Of a stretch of DNA of 64,000 bases, positions 40,833-51,893 are shown in pieces (the stretch's first letter is position 1; each line of letters opens with the position of its first letter). A program made the position numbers and the translations under genes. This DNA is from Saccharothrix sp. Its GTDB lineage: Bacteria > Actinomycetota > Actinomycetes > Mycobacteriales > Pseudonocardiaceae. The stretch lies in assembly GCF_031180885.1 (NCBI RefSeq), contig NZ_JAPSLK010000016.1, positions 62,001-126,000 of the forward strand. The letters run 5' to 3'. Under the pieces are notes generated by a model, which worked only from the letters and a program-made list of their open reading frames with translations, was not told the origin of the DNA and searched no databases.

Positions 40833-41665
40833 ATGGGAACCGGACTGCACCTCGCCGTCGCGCTCGACGGGAACGGTTGGCACCCCCCGTACCCGACGGC
40901 GGTGCCCGTTTCACCCCTCACCACTGGGTGGACCTGGTCCGCGAAGCCGAACACGGACTGCTCGACTTCGTGACCTTCGAGGACGACCTCGGCCCGGTCG
41001 GCCGGCTGGACGCCGTGCTCGTCGCCGCCCGAGTCGCGCCCCTGACCTCGCGGATCGGCCTGGTGCCGACCATCATCGCGGCGCACACCGAGCCGTTCCA
41101 CCTCTCCAAGGCGATCGCGACCCTGGACTACGTCGCCACCGGCCGGTTCATCGACCGGGACAAGCTGCACCACATCGACTTCGTCGGCGAACGGTTCAGC
41201 GTCAAAGGACCCTCGATCACCCCGCGCCCGCCGCAGGACCAGCCGCCGGTCGCGGTCCTGTCGCACGGCCCCGCGGTGCACGCCCTCGCGCGCCGGTCCG
41301 CAGACATCGTCTTCACCACCCCGCACAGCGCCGCCGAGGTGCGGTCGATCGGGGCGGAGGTGGAGGGTGTACTTCAGTTCGCAGACGTTCTCGTAGATTT
41401 CGGGCCCGGAAATACGCCGGCGTCCGACGCCTTCACATACAGGGGTGGCCCCGCCGGGCTGGTCGAGCTGCTCCTGGACTGGCACGCGGCGGGGGCGTTC
41501 GGGTTCCGCCTGCGGCCCGCCGCACTGCCCGAAGACCTGCGGGTGATCACGCGTGAGGTGGTGCCCCTGCTGCAGGAACGCGGGGTTTTCCGGACCGGGT
41601 ACACCGCCTCCACCCTGCGCGGCCACCTGGGGCTGCCCCGTCCCGCCAACCGCTGCGCCGCCTGA
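40833..41665 (+). pseudogene. LLM-class flavin monooxygenase, frameshifted and internally deleted
   Basis: Remnant of an NtaA/SnaA/DszA-like FMN-dependent monooxygenase. The ATG at 40833 begins MGTGLHLAVALDGNGWHPP; the frame is lost at the C6 run 40883-40888 (one C missing) and resumes as PDGGARFTPHHWVDLV. Later, LDYVATGRFIDRDKLHH joins two parts that in the family are separated by about 60 residues, so an in-frame deletion has removed part of the barrel, perhaps between short TGR repeats. The C-terminus (PLLQERGVFRTGYT) is intact. Paired with a second broken LLM gene 8 bp downstream. Confidence 0.75.
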
Positions 41666-41673
41666 GGAGCGAG

Positions 41674-43004
41674 ATGAAGCAGATCCACCTCGCCGCGCAC
41701 TTCCCCGGCGTCAACAACACCACCGTCTGGAGCGATCCCCGCGCGGGCAGCCACATCGAGTTCGAGTCGTTCGTCCACTTCGCGCGGACCGCCGAGCGGG
41801 CCAGGTTCGACTTCTTGTTCCTGGCCGAGGGGTTGCGGTTGCGCGAGCAGAACGGGCTGATCTACGACCTGGACGTGGTGGGCCGGCCGGACACGTTCAC
41901 CGTGCTGGCCGGGCTCGCGGCGGTGACCACGCACCTGGGCCTGACGGGCACGATCAACTCCACCTTCAACGAACCCTTCGAGGTGGCCCGGCAGTTCGTG
42001 TCGCTGGACCACCTGTCCGGCGGCCGGGCGGCGTGGAACGTGGTGACCTCGTGGGACGCGTTCACCGGGGAGAACTTCCGGCGCGGCGGGTTCCTGCCCG
42101 AGGACCAGCGCTACGAACGGGCGCGGCGGTTCCTCGACGCGGCGACGACGTTGTTCGACTCGTGGCGGGACGGCGGGGAGTTCTCCCACCGGGACGAGCA
42201 CTTCGACATCGCCGGGCGGTTCGACCTGCCCCGGTCGCCGCAGGGTCGGCCGGTGATCCTCCAGGCGGGGGGACTCGGAGGAAGGGCGGGAGTTCGCCGC
42301 GGCCAAGGCGGACGCGATCTTCAGCCGGCGCGCGACCCTGGAGGCGGGGCAGGCGTTCTACGCCGACGTCAAGCGGCGGCTCGCGAAGTGCGGGCGGACG
42401 CCGGACCAGCTCAAGGTGCTGCCCGCGGCCACCTTCGTGCTGGGGACACCGACGCCCAGGCGCAGGAGCTGGCGCACGAGGTGCGGCGGCAGCAGGTCAG
42501 CGGGCAGACCGCGATCAAGTTCCTGGAGCAGGTGTGGAACCGGGACCTGTCGGCGTACGACCCGGACGGGCGTTGCCCGACGTCGACCCGGTGGTCGGCC
42601 GGCAGACCACCGCGCCCGGTCGGGCCGGCGTGCGGCAGCACCGCGATCCCGTCGCCACCGTGCGGGAGTGGCGGGAGTTGGCGGCGGTGAAGAAGCTGTC
42701 GATCCGTGAGCTGGTCGTCGAGAAGACGGCGCGGCAGACGTTCATCGGGTCGGCGGCCTCGGTGGCGTCGCAAATCGACGACTTGGTCCAGGCGGACGCC
42801 AGTGACGGGTTCATCCTGGTGCCGCACGTGACGCCCGGCGGTTTCGACGAGTTCGCCGACGCGGTGGTGCCGTTGTTGCAGGAGCGCGGGGTGTTCCGGG
42901 CGGACTACACCGGGCCGACCCTGCGCGAGCACCTGCTGACCCGACCGGCGAAGGCGCGGGTCAGGCGCCCGGGACCGGCAGGGGAGCGGGTTCGGCGGCG
43001 CTGA
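41674..43004 (+). pseudogene. LLM-class flavin monooxygenase with three frameshifts
   Basis: NtaA/SnaA/DszA-type FMN-dependent oxygenase, about 430 residues if repaired. ATG 41674 opens MKQIHLAAHFPGVNNTTVW and GGRAAWNVVTSWDAF is intact. One extra G at the G6 run 42267-42272, one missing G at 42442-42445, and one missing G near 42571 move the frame three times; the repaired text continues through FAAAKADAIFS, HEVRRQQVSGQT and PHVTPGGFDEFAD. The tail beyond about 42950 overlaps the ROK gene. It may have acted with the LLM gene before it on a sulfonate, chelator or xenobiotic. Confidence 0.8.
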
Positions 43005-44232
43005 GGTTCTCGGGGAGTTTCAGGCCTTCGGTCAGGGGCACCAGCTCGGACTGGAGGACCAGGGCAGCGGCGCCGATGGCCGACGCGGTGGCCGCGTGCC
43101 GGGAGAGGCGGACGTCCACCGGGTGGGCGGCGCGGGAGAAGAAAGCGCGTTCCAGCTCTTCGCGGACGATCGGGAGGTACACCGAGCCGGCGATGGCGAA
43201 GCTCGGGCCGGTCAGGACCAGGACCTCCAGGTCCATGACGTTGGCCAGGCTGCGGGCCGCCGCCGCGATGTAGCGGGCCGAGCGCTCCAGGATCGCCAGG
43301 GCCGAGGGATCTCCCCGTCTGGCCGCACGGCTCACCGCGGCGAAGTCGGCGGAAACCGAGCGGGACCGGCCGGTCAGGCCGGCGGCTCGGGACAGGGCCG
43401 TGTCGGCGCGGGCCGCCGCGACCACCGCCGCGGGGCCTGCCAGCACCTCCACGCAGCCGCGCGCGCCACACCAGCAGTCGGGACCGTTGGCGTCCACGCA
43501 GGTGTGGCCGATCTCGCCGGCGTTGCCGCTGGCTCCCCGGTAGGTGATGCCGTTGATGACCAGGCCCGCGCCGATGCCGGTGCCCATGTAGAGGGCCGCG
43601 GACAGGGCCGTCCCGCCGATGCCGCCCGACCAGTGCTCGCCCAGCGCGGCGGCGGTGGCGTCGTTGTCCAGGACGACGGGGAGGCCGGTGGCGCGCTCCA
43701 GCGCCTGGGCGAGGGGGTAGTCCTCCCACTTGCGCATGGCAGGCGGGGTGAGGCCCATCCCGGTGGTCGGGCTGAGCGGGCCGGGGGACACCAGACCGAC
43801 GCCGAGGACCCGCTCCCGCTCCACACCCACACCCTCGATCAGCGCGGTGACCTCGGCGGACATCCGGTCGACGACGGTGGCGGGCTCGGCCGCGCCCGCG
43901 CCGGCGCGCGAGATGCGGGCCACGACCGCGCCACCGAGGTTGGTCAGGACGTAGGTGATGCCGGCGTGGTCGAGGTGCACGCCCACCGCGTACCGGGAGG
44001 CGTGGTTGAGCTGGAGCAGCACGCGGCGCTTGCCGCCGGTCGACTCGGCGCGGCCGGTCTCCACGACCAGGCCCTCGTCGATGAGCCGGCGCACGACGGT
44101 GGAGATGGTCGCGCCGGTGAAGCCGGTCGCGTTGATCAGGCCGACGCGGCTGATGGTGCCCGCCGCCCGGATGACGTCCAGCACGGCCGCCTTGCTGGAC
44201 GCGTGCTGGGTCGCCCGTGCCGGTCCGCTCAT
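42961..44232 (-). CDS. ROK-family repressor of the oligosaccharide locus
   Basis: 423 residues. An N-terminal winged helix-turn-helix (about 10-65; TISRVGLINATGFTGATIST) precedes a ROK sugar-binding domain with the zinc motif CVDANGPDCWCGARGC (about 245-260) and MGTGIGAGLVING. ATG at 44232. Divergent from the substrate-binding protein gene of the ABC importer; a 13-mer shared with the GH36/GH2 promoter lies in the spacer. Likely repressor of both units, relieved by a galactose- or mannose-containing sugar (inference). Confidence 0.9.
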   Translation of the reverse strand: MSGPARATQHASSKAAVLDVIRAAGTISRVGLINATGFTGATISTVVRRLIDEGLVVETGRAESTGGKRRVLLQLNHASRYAVGVHLDHAGITYVLTNLGGAVVARISRAGAGAAEPATVVDRMSAEVTALIEGVGVERERVLGVGLVSPGPLSPTTGMGLTPPAMRKWEDYPLAQALERATGLPVVLDNDATAAALGEHWSGGIGGTALSAALYMGTGIGAGLVINGITYRGASGNAGEIGHTCVDANGPDCWCGARGCVEVLAGPAAVVAAARADTALSRAAGLTGRSRSVSADFAAVSRAARRGDPSALAILERSARYIAAAARSLANVMDLEVLVLTGPSFAIAGSVYLPIVREELERAFFSRAAHPVDVRLSRHAATASAIGAAALVLQSELVPLTEGLKLPENLSAAEPAPLPVPGA

Positions 44233-44330
44233 CGATCCCCCGCAAGTGCGCCGACGCGCGTCTTAGTTCGTTCGTCGGTCGAAGCGTAGCAACTTGGCCG
44301 CCAGATGACTGGGAGGTGTTGACTTCGTTT

Positions 44331-44343
44331 CTTCGTTGACTTA
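44331..44343. promoter_or_regulatory. Shared 13-mer, probable ROK operator (copy 1)
   Basis: CTTCGTTGACTTA lies 43 bases upstream of the importer start; the same half-site TTGACTT also occurs 12 bases earlier (44319-44325). An identical 13-mer is at 51853-51865 between the GH36 and GH2 genes. The element also contains a -35-like TTGACT. Confidence 0.7.
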
Positions 44344-44386
44344 ACAATCTGCCTCAACGCGGGACCGGCCACGAGAGGAATCGACG

Positions 44387-46060
44387 ATGTTCCTGAAGGC
44401 GAAGCGTTCACGGGCGGTGGCGGCGGGGGTGGCCGCGCTGGCCATGCTGGCCACGGCGTGCGGCGGGTCGGGCACGTCGGCCGGCGGGGACGGCACGCTG
44501 GTCGTCTACACCGGGCAGTCCGGCGACTGGCAGCTCAACTTCAACCCGTTCTCCCCGACCGCCCTGGAAGGCCCGGGGACGATCTTCGAGCCGCTGTTCT
44601 TCTTCAACAACATCCGCGACGTCGAGCCGCGCCCGCGCCTGGGCAAGACCTTCAAGTGGAACGCCGACGGCACCCAGCTCGACGTCGAGCTGCGCGACGA
44701 CGCCAAGTGGACCGACGGCCAGAAGTTCACCGCCGACGACGTCGTCTTCACCCTCGACATGATCACCAAGAACGCCGCGATGAACGGCACCGGCTACAAG
44801 GGCACCGCGACCGCCGTCGACCCGACGCACGTGTCGATCAAGTTCACCGAGCCGTCCTTCATGGAGGGCCCGCAGATCCTCGGCCGGATCTGGATGGTGC
44901 CCAAGCACAAGTGGTCGAGCCTGGCCACCCCCGCCACGGACGTGGTGCGCGAACCGGTCGGCACCGGGCCGTTCCAGCTCGACGAGTTCAAGCCGCAGGC
45001 GTTCACGCTCAAGGCCAACGCCTCCTACTACGCGGGCGAGCCGGCCCTGAAGAAGGTCCGCTACCTGGCGCTGTCGGGCAACCAGTCCGGTGAGGCCGCG
45101 CTCAAGGCCGGCCAGATCGACTGGCAGACCGGGCCGGTGCCGGACATCAAGAACGTCGAGAAGAACTACCCCGGCTACAAGGCCATCACCATCCCGATGA
45201 ACCAGACGGCCCTGTTCACCTGCTCGAACGCCGCTCTCGGCTGCGTGGGCCCGCAGACCGACGTGGCCGTCCGCAAGGCCATCTACTACGGCATCAACCG
45301 CACCCAGATCAACCAGCTCGCCTTCGAGAACACCTCCAGCGAGATCTCGCCCGGCGCCGCCCTGCTGGAGCGCGACCGCGACCAGGTGTCCAGCAAGCTC
45401 AAGGAGCGCACCGCGCCGATGCAGCCCGACGAGGCCAAGGCCACGGCGCTGCTGGAAGGCGCGGGCTACACCAAGGGCGCGGACGGCATCTACCAGAAGG
45501 ACGGCAAGCCGCTCGCGCTGACGCTCAAGGTCGTCGCCGGCTGGACCGACTACATCACCGCCGTCGACACGATGAGCCAGCAGCTGCAGAAGATCGGCAT
45601 CAAGATCACGCCGCAGCAGGTGTCCTGGAACGAGTGGTCCGACGCGCGCGGCCGAGGCCAGTACGAACTGCTGATCGACGCCCTGCACCAGGGTCCCGCG
45701 CCCGACCCGTTCTACAACGCCTCCTACTTCTTCAGCACCGCCACCACGGCCAGGGTCGGCGAGATCGCCAACCCCAACTTCGCCCGCGTCAGCGACCCGG
45801 CCATCGACACCGCGCTGGCGGCGCTCAAGGGCATCGACCCGAAGGACGACGCCAAGCGGCAGCCGCACTTCGACACCATCCAGACCCGCATCGAGGAGCT
45901 GATCCCCTACGTCCCCGTCCTCACCGGCGGCACCACCAGCGAGTACAACGCCAAGAAGTTCACCGGCTGGCCCACCAAGGAGGACCTGTACTCGTTCCCG
46001 GCCGTCTGGGCGCGCCCGGAGCACTCCGAGATCTTCCTGAAGCTCAAGCCGGCGAGCTGA
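44387..46060 (+). CDS. ABC transporter substrate-binding lipoprotein (family 5)
   Basis: Extracytoplasmic solute receptor of the oligopeptide/oligosaccharide class (DppA/OppA fold, SBP family 5), 557 residues. Signal peptide with lipobox LATAC|GG at about 20-26. The fold is complete: NFNPFSPTALEGPG at about residue 48, WTDGQKFTADDVVFTLD near 106, and a C-terminal lobe. ATG at 44387 with GAGAGGAA upstream. Although family 5 proteins often bind peptides, several actinobacterial members bind cello-, manno- or other oligosaccharides; the GH36/GH2 neighbours favour galactomannan fragments. Confidence 0.9.
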   Translation: MFLKAKRSRAVAAGVAALAMLATACGGSGTSAGGDGTLVVYTGQSGDWQLNFNPFSPTALEGPGTIFEPLFFFNNIRDVEPRPRLGKTFKWNADGTQLDVELRDDAKWTDGQKFTADDVVFTLDMITKNAAMNGTGYKGTATAVDPTHVSIKFTEPSFMEGPQILGRIWMVPKHKWSSLATPATDVVREPVGTGPFQLDEFKPQAFTLKANASYYAGEPALKKVRYLALSGNQSGEAALKAGQIDWQTGPVPDIKNVEKNYPGYKAITIPMNQTALFTCSNAALGCVGPQTDVAVRKAIYYGINRTQINQLAFENTSSEISPGAALLERDRDQVSSKLKERTAPMQPDEAKATALLEGAGYTKGADGIYQKDGKPLALTLKVVAGWTDYITAVDTMSQQLQKIGIKITPQQVSWNEWSDARGRGQYELLIDALHQGPAPDPFYNASYFFSTATTARVGEIANPNFARVSDPAIDTALAALKGIDPKDDAKRQPHFDTIQTRIEELIPYVPVLTGGTTSEYNAKKFTGWPTKEDLYSFPAVWARPEHSEIFLKLKPAS

Positions 46061-46062
46061 CG

Positions 46063-47052
46063 ATGCGGTACTACGCCCGCAAGCTCGCGTTCTACCTGGT
46101 CGCCTTCTGGGCCGCGCTGACGCTGAACTTCTTCATCCCGAGGCTCATGCCGGGCAACCCGGTGGACATCCTCATGGCCAAGCTCGCCCAGCGCGGCGGC
46201 ACCGTGGACCCGGCGGCCCGCCGGGCGTACGAGCTGCTGCTCGGCTCCGGGACGGACGAGTCGCTGCTCTCGCAGTACTTCTCCTACCTGGGCAACATGT
46301 TCCGCGGCGACCTCGGCGTGTCGGTCAGCTCGTTCCCGACACCGGTGTCGGACATCATCGCGGAAGCGCTGCCGTGGACGCTGGTGCTGGTCGGGATCGC
46401 GACGTTCCTGTCGTTCGCCCTCGGCGTCGTCCTGGGCACGCTGGTCGGCTGGCGGCGCGGCACCTGGCTGGACAGCCTGGTGCCCGCCACCACCGTCCTG
46501 GCGGCGGTGCCGTACTTCTGGCTGGCGCTGATCCTGGTGGCGCTGCTGGCGTCCGGCCTGGGGTGGTTCCCGCTGCTGGGCGGCTACGACGTGGTCCTGT
46601 CGCCGGGCTGGGACCTGGAGTTCATCGGGTCGGCCGTCTACCACGGGACGCTGCCCGCGCTGACGATCGTGCTGTCGTCGGTCGGCGGCTGGCTGTTGGG
46701 GATGCGCAACATGATGGTGTCCACCACGTCCGAGGACTACGTGCTCACCGCGCAGGCCAAGGGGTTGCGCGATTCCCGCATCATGATCCGGTACGCGGCG
46801 CGCAACGCCGTGCTGCCGTCCGTGGCGGGGTTCGCGATCTCGCTGGGTTTCGTGGTGGCCGGGTCGATCATCACCGAGCAGGTGTTCTCCTACCCCGGTA
46901 TCGGCTCGAAGCTGCTGCAGGCGGTGCAGAACAACGACTACGCCCTGATGCAGGGCATCTTCCTGGTGATCACGGTCGCCGTGCTCGGCGCGAACCTCGT
47001 GGTCGACCTGCTGTACGCCCTCATCGACCCGCGCACCCGCGTCAGCGGCTGA
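46063..47052 (+). CDS. ABC transporter permease (DppB-like)
   Basis: Inner-membrane permease of 329 residues and six helices. ATG 46063 lies two bases after the binding-protein stop, so expression is coupled. N-terminal signature FFIPRLMPGNPVD and the ATPase-contact EAA-type loop DYVLTAQAKGLRDSRIM near residue 225 identify the DppB/OppB group. It pairs with the permease half of the following fusion protein. Confidence 0.94.
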   Translation: MRYYARKLAFYLVAFWAALTLNFFIPRLMPGNPVDILMAKLAQRGGTVDPAARRAYELLLGSGTDESLLSQYFSYLGNMFRGDLGVSVSSFPTPVSDIIAEALPWTLVLVGIATFLSFALGVVLGTLVGWRRGTWLDSLVPATTVLAAVPYFWLALILVALLASGLGWFPLLGGYDVVLSPGWDLEFIGSAVYHGTLPALTIVLSSVGGWLLGMRNMMVSTTSEDYVLTAQAKGLRDSRIMIRYAARNAVLPSVAGFAISLGFVVAGSIITEQVFSYPGIGSKLLQAVQNNDYALMQGIFLVITVAVLGANLVVDLLYALIDPRTRVSG

Positions 47053-47066
47053 GCCAGGAGCGTGCC

Positions 47067-48835
47067 GTGACCAACCCCAGTGCTGTTCCCGCCGCCGCCC
47101 CGCGCGGGTGGCGCGCGATGCTGCCGCGCCGGTCGCCCAAGCTGCTCGTCGGCGTCGGCCTGATCGCCGTGATCGCCCTGTTCGGCGTGGTCGGGCCGCT
47201 GTTCGTGGGCGACCCGGCGACCATCCGCGACGTCGGCCTCACCCCGCCCGGCGGCGACTTCCCGCTGGGCACCACGTTGACCGGCCAGGACATCCTGGCC
47301 CAACTCGCCCACGCCACCCGGGGCTCGCTGTACATCGGCCTGCTGGTCGGCGTGATGGCGACGTTCCTGTCCGCGTTGTTCGGCATCGTCGGCAGCTACG
47401 CCGGCGGGTACGTGGACGAGGCGTTCTCCTTGTTCTCCAACGTGATGCTGGTGATCCCCGGCCTGCCGCTGGTGATCGTCATCTCCGCGTTCGTGCCCGC
47501 CGACCAGCGCGGGTCGTGGACCATCGCGGTGGTGCTGGCCATCACCGGCTGGGCCGCGTCGGCGCGGGTGCTGCGGGCGCAGACGTTGTCGTTGCGCAAT
47601 CGCGACTACGTGGCGGCGGCGCGAGTGTCGGGGGAGCCCGCGTGGCGGGTGATCGGCGTGGAGATCCTGCCGAACCTGTTGCCGCTGCTGGCTTCCCAAT
47701 TCGTGTTCTCGGTGGTGTACGCGATCCTGAGCGAGGCCGGGCTGTCGTTCCTCGGGCTGGGCGCGTCGAACTCGTCCACGCTGGGCACGATGCTGTACTA
47801 CGCGCAGAACGGGTTCGCGCTGCAACGCGACGCCTGGTGGTGGTTCGTGCCGCCGGGTCTGATCATCGCGTTGTTCGGGTGCGGCCTGGCGCTGGTGAAC
47901 TTCAGCATCGACGAGATCATCAACCCGAAGCTCCGCGACGTCCCCAAGCGCGGCAAGCAACAAAACCGAGCCCCACAACCAGCCGAACGCCCCGACGACG
48001 ACGTGGTCCTGACCGTCGACGGCCTGTCCGTGGTGTACCAGGTCGGCACTCCCGTGCACGCGGTGAAGGACGTGTCGATCACCCTCCGACGAGGCGAGAT
48101 CCTCGGCCTGGCGGGCGAATCGGGCTGCGGCAAGACAACCCTGGCCTACGCCGTGAACCGCCTCCACCGCCCACCCGCCGAGGTCACCACCGGCAAGGTC
48201 ACCTTCCACGACCGCGACGGCACCGACACGGACATCCTCGCCCTGAAACCGGCGGAACTGCGTGAATTCCGCTGGTCAAAGCTGTCGATGGTGTTCCAGG
48301 GCGCGATGAACGCCCTCAACCCGGTCATCACCGTGCAGGCGCAGCTGGAAGACGTCCTCACCACCCACCGCCCGGAGATGACGAAGGCACAGCGACGGGT
48401 GAGGTGCGAGGAGGTGCTGCGCTTGGTCGGCGTGGACGTCCGACGCCTGACGTCGTTCCCGCACGAACTGTCCGGCGGTATGCGCCAGCGCGTGATGATC
48501 GCGATGGCCCTGTTGCTGGACCCGCAGGTGATGATCATGGACGAGCCGACCACCGCGCTGGACGTGGTGGTGCAGCGGGGCATCCTGCGCGAGATCCTGC
48601 GGCTGCGCGACGAGATCGGCTTCGCCGTCCTGTTCATCACCCACGACCTGCCGCTGCTGCTGGAACTCGCCGACCGCATCGCCGTGATGAAGGACGGCGA
48701 GGTCGTCGAGTACGCCACGGCCGAGCAGGTCTACGCCGCGCCCGCGCACCCGTACACGCGCAAGCTGCTCGACTCGTTCCCCAGCCTGACCGGCGAGCGC
48801 GGCGCGTTCGTCCGCGAGACCTCCGGGAGTCCGCT

Positions 48836-48839
<4 letters not shown>
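47067..48839 (+). CDS. ABC transporter permease-ATPase fusion (DppC-DppD-like)
   Basis: 590 residues joining two subunits that are usually separate. GTG 47067 has AGGAG upstream. Residues 1-295 form a DppC-type permease with five to six helices and the contact loop RDYVAAARVSGEPAW. After a polar linker (about 298-315) comes an ATPase: Walker A GESGCGKTT near 350, signature LSGGMRQRV near 472, Walker B VMIMDEPTTALD near 490. Such fusions are known in actinobacterial oligopeptide-type importers. Overlaps the next ATPase gene by GTGA. Confidence 0.93.
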
Positions 48840-49673
<834 letters not shown>

Positions 49674-49684
<11 letters not shown>

Positions 49685-51809
49685 CGGTGGCGCGGAGCAA
49701 CACCAGTCGCTCCGGGTACAGGACCGGGGTCTGGACACCGGCCGAACCAAGCACCCGGCCCGGCAGCACCAGACCCTCCTCCCACCAAGGCAGGGCAACC
49801 CCCCAGTTGTGCGGGTTCCCGTCCGGCACGTCGCCGGGCGGCAAGGGGCGGACGTGGTAGGCGCGGTCCGGGTCGAGGCCGGGCAGCCGCGCGGCGCCGG
49901 TCGGGCACACGTCCGACGTCGCCGTCGAAACGATCGCGAACACCGCGTCCGCCCCGTCCCGGGCGACCACCCCGTGCACGGCGACAGCCGGGTCGGGGTG
50001 GTCGCCGTGCACCGACACGCCAGTGTGCAGCAACCCCCGGATCTCCTTGTACAGCGCAACCCACGCGGTCAGCCGCTCCAGCTCCTCGACCGACGCCGCC
50101 GTCAGGTCCCACTCGATCCCGAAGTGGCCGAACAACGCCGTCCCCGCCCGGAAGTCCACCTGGTGCTTCCGATGCGTCGTGTGCGAGGTGGCGGAGGCGA
50201 TGTGGCTGCCGATCAGCTCCAACGGCACCAGCACGTTCGTCCAGCGCTGGATGGACTGCCGCTCAAGGGCGTCGATGCAGTCCGACGCCCATACCCGGTC
50301 CGTGCGCTGCAAGACCTCCAAGTCCACCCGGCCGCCACCCGACGAGCACGACTCGATCTCCACCCCGGGATGCCGCCGGCGCAGCTCGTCCAGCAGCCGG
50401 TACACGGCAAGGGTCTGACCGTGCACGCCCGCACGCCCCTGGTGGCCGGCCTCCAGGAGATCCCGGTTGTGGTCCCACTTCAAGTACGAGATCGGGTATG
50501 TGGTCAGCAGGTCGTCCAAGCGCTCCAAGATGTACTCGTACGCCTCGGGAACGGCCAGGTCCAAGACCTGCTGCCAGCGCGTGCTCCGGGGCATCCGCCC
50601 GCCGGGACCCATGATCCAGTCCGGGTGGGCGCGGGCCAGCTCCGAGTCCTCGTTCAGCATCTCCGGCTCGACCCACAGGCCGAACTGCATGCCCAACCCC
50701 GTCACGTGGTCGATCAGCGGACCCAGGCCGTCGGGCCACACCTCGTCGGACACGTACCAGTCGCCCAGCCCGCTCCGGTCGTCGCGGCGGGACCCGAACC
50801 AGCCGTCGTCCAGCACGAACCGCTCCGCGCCCACCTCGGCGGCCTTGTCCGCCAACGCCTTGAGCCGCGCGAGGTCGTGGTCGAAGTACACCGCCTCCCA
50901 CGTGTTCACCACGACCGGCCGGGGCGCGGGCGGGTGCGTGGGGCGGGCGCGCAGCCACTCGTGGAACCGCGCGGACACGGCGTCCAGGCCCACGCCGTAG
51001 GACCCGAACTGCCAGGGTGACCGGTAGGTCTCGCCGGGCGCGAGCACGACCTCGCCGGACAGCAGCAGTTCTCCGGACCCGAGCAGGGACACCGAGTGCC
51101 GCGTGCGTTCGGCGAACGTCCGGTGGTTGCCCGACCAAGCCGTGTGGACGGCCCAGATCTCGCCGGACCGGTTGCCGAAGCCCTCGGTGCCCGCCGCCAT
51201 CAGGAACGCCGAGTCGAACCCGGTGCGCCCGGCCCGGTTCTCGCGCACCCGCAGGCCCTGGGTGAACCGGGTCCGCTGCGGGCTGCGCTCGCGGGTCCAC
51301 CGGCCGGTGAAGTCGAGGATCTCCACGGCCTCCGCCGGCACCGGCAGGGTCACCGACAGCGCGTCCACGGCGAAGTCGGTGTCCCCGGTGTTGGTCACCG
51401 ACGCCCGCTGCCGGACCAGGCCGGACGCCGTCAACTCGACCTCCAGCACCAACTCCAGCCCGGCGGCCTCGTCCACCGCCCGGTACGCGGCGCCTCCCGC
51501 CTCCGCAGCGCCCTCCGCCCCGGTGGTGACCTCCACCACCCGGAACGCGGTGGAGAAGTGCCGGCCGCCCCGGTTGCCGACCAGGCCCGGCGTGCCGAGC
51601 CACCCGGCGGACTGCTCGGGCACCACCGCCACCTCAACCGAACCGTCCACGGCGTACCCGTGCGGCTGGGGCGCGGACGCCAGGGCCAGGGCGTCGAGGT
51701 CCACCTCCCCCAGGTCGGCGCCCCAGTGCAGGACGCGGGGCAGCGTGCCCCCGCGGTGGTCGAGCACCAGGCTGACTCCCGCAGCGCGCAGGTGTGTCAA
51801 GTCGGCCAC
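49674..51809 (-). CDS. GH36 alpha-galactosidase
   Basis: Cytoplasmic (no signal peptide) alpha-galactosidase, 711 residues, normal for the large GH36 type. GTG 51809 with GAGAGGAA upstream; the much longer open frame to 54236 is antisense to GH2 and rejected. N-terminal beta-supersandwich (about 1-310), TIM barrel with FVLDDGWFG and nucleophile D446 in LKWDHNRD, acid/base near D510 in WASDCIDA, and SCSSGGGR before it. It would remove galactosyl side groups from imported galacto-oligosaccharides before the beta-mannosidase acts. Divergent from that gene. Confidence 0.95.
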
Positions 51810-51852
51810 GTCTGTTCCTCTCGGGTGGTACTTCGTTCCTCGGCTGGGCAAA

Positions 51853-51865
51853 CTTCGTTGACTTA
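51853..51865. promoter_or_regulatory. Shared 13-mer, probable ROK operator (copy 2)
   Basis: CTTCGTTGACTTA, identical to 44331-44343, lies in the 84-bp spacer between the divergent alpha-galactosidase (start 51809) and beta-mannosidase (start 51894). The surrounding AACTTCGTT...TTTAGTT is AT-rich for this genome. Confidence 0.7.
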
Positions 51866-51893
51866 CTTTAGTTGCTGGCGTAAGAATCGCCAT

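Noticed and set aside
40442-41626. 394-codon minus-strand ORF ending in Pro/Ala-rich sequence
   Set aside because: It is antisense to the LLM remnant and the G-rich repeat block; no domain or start signal.
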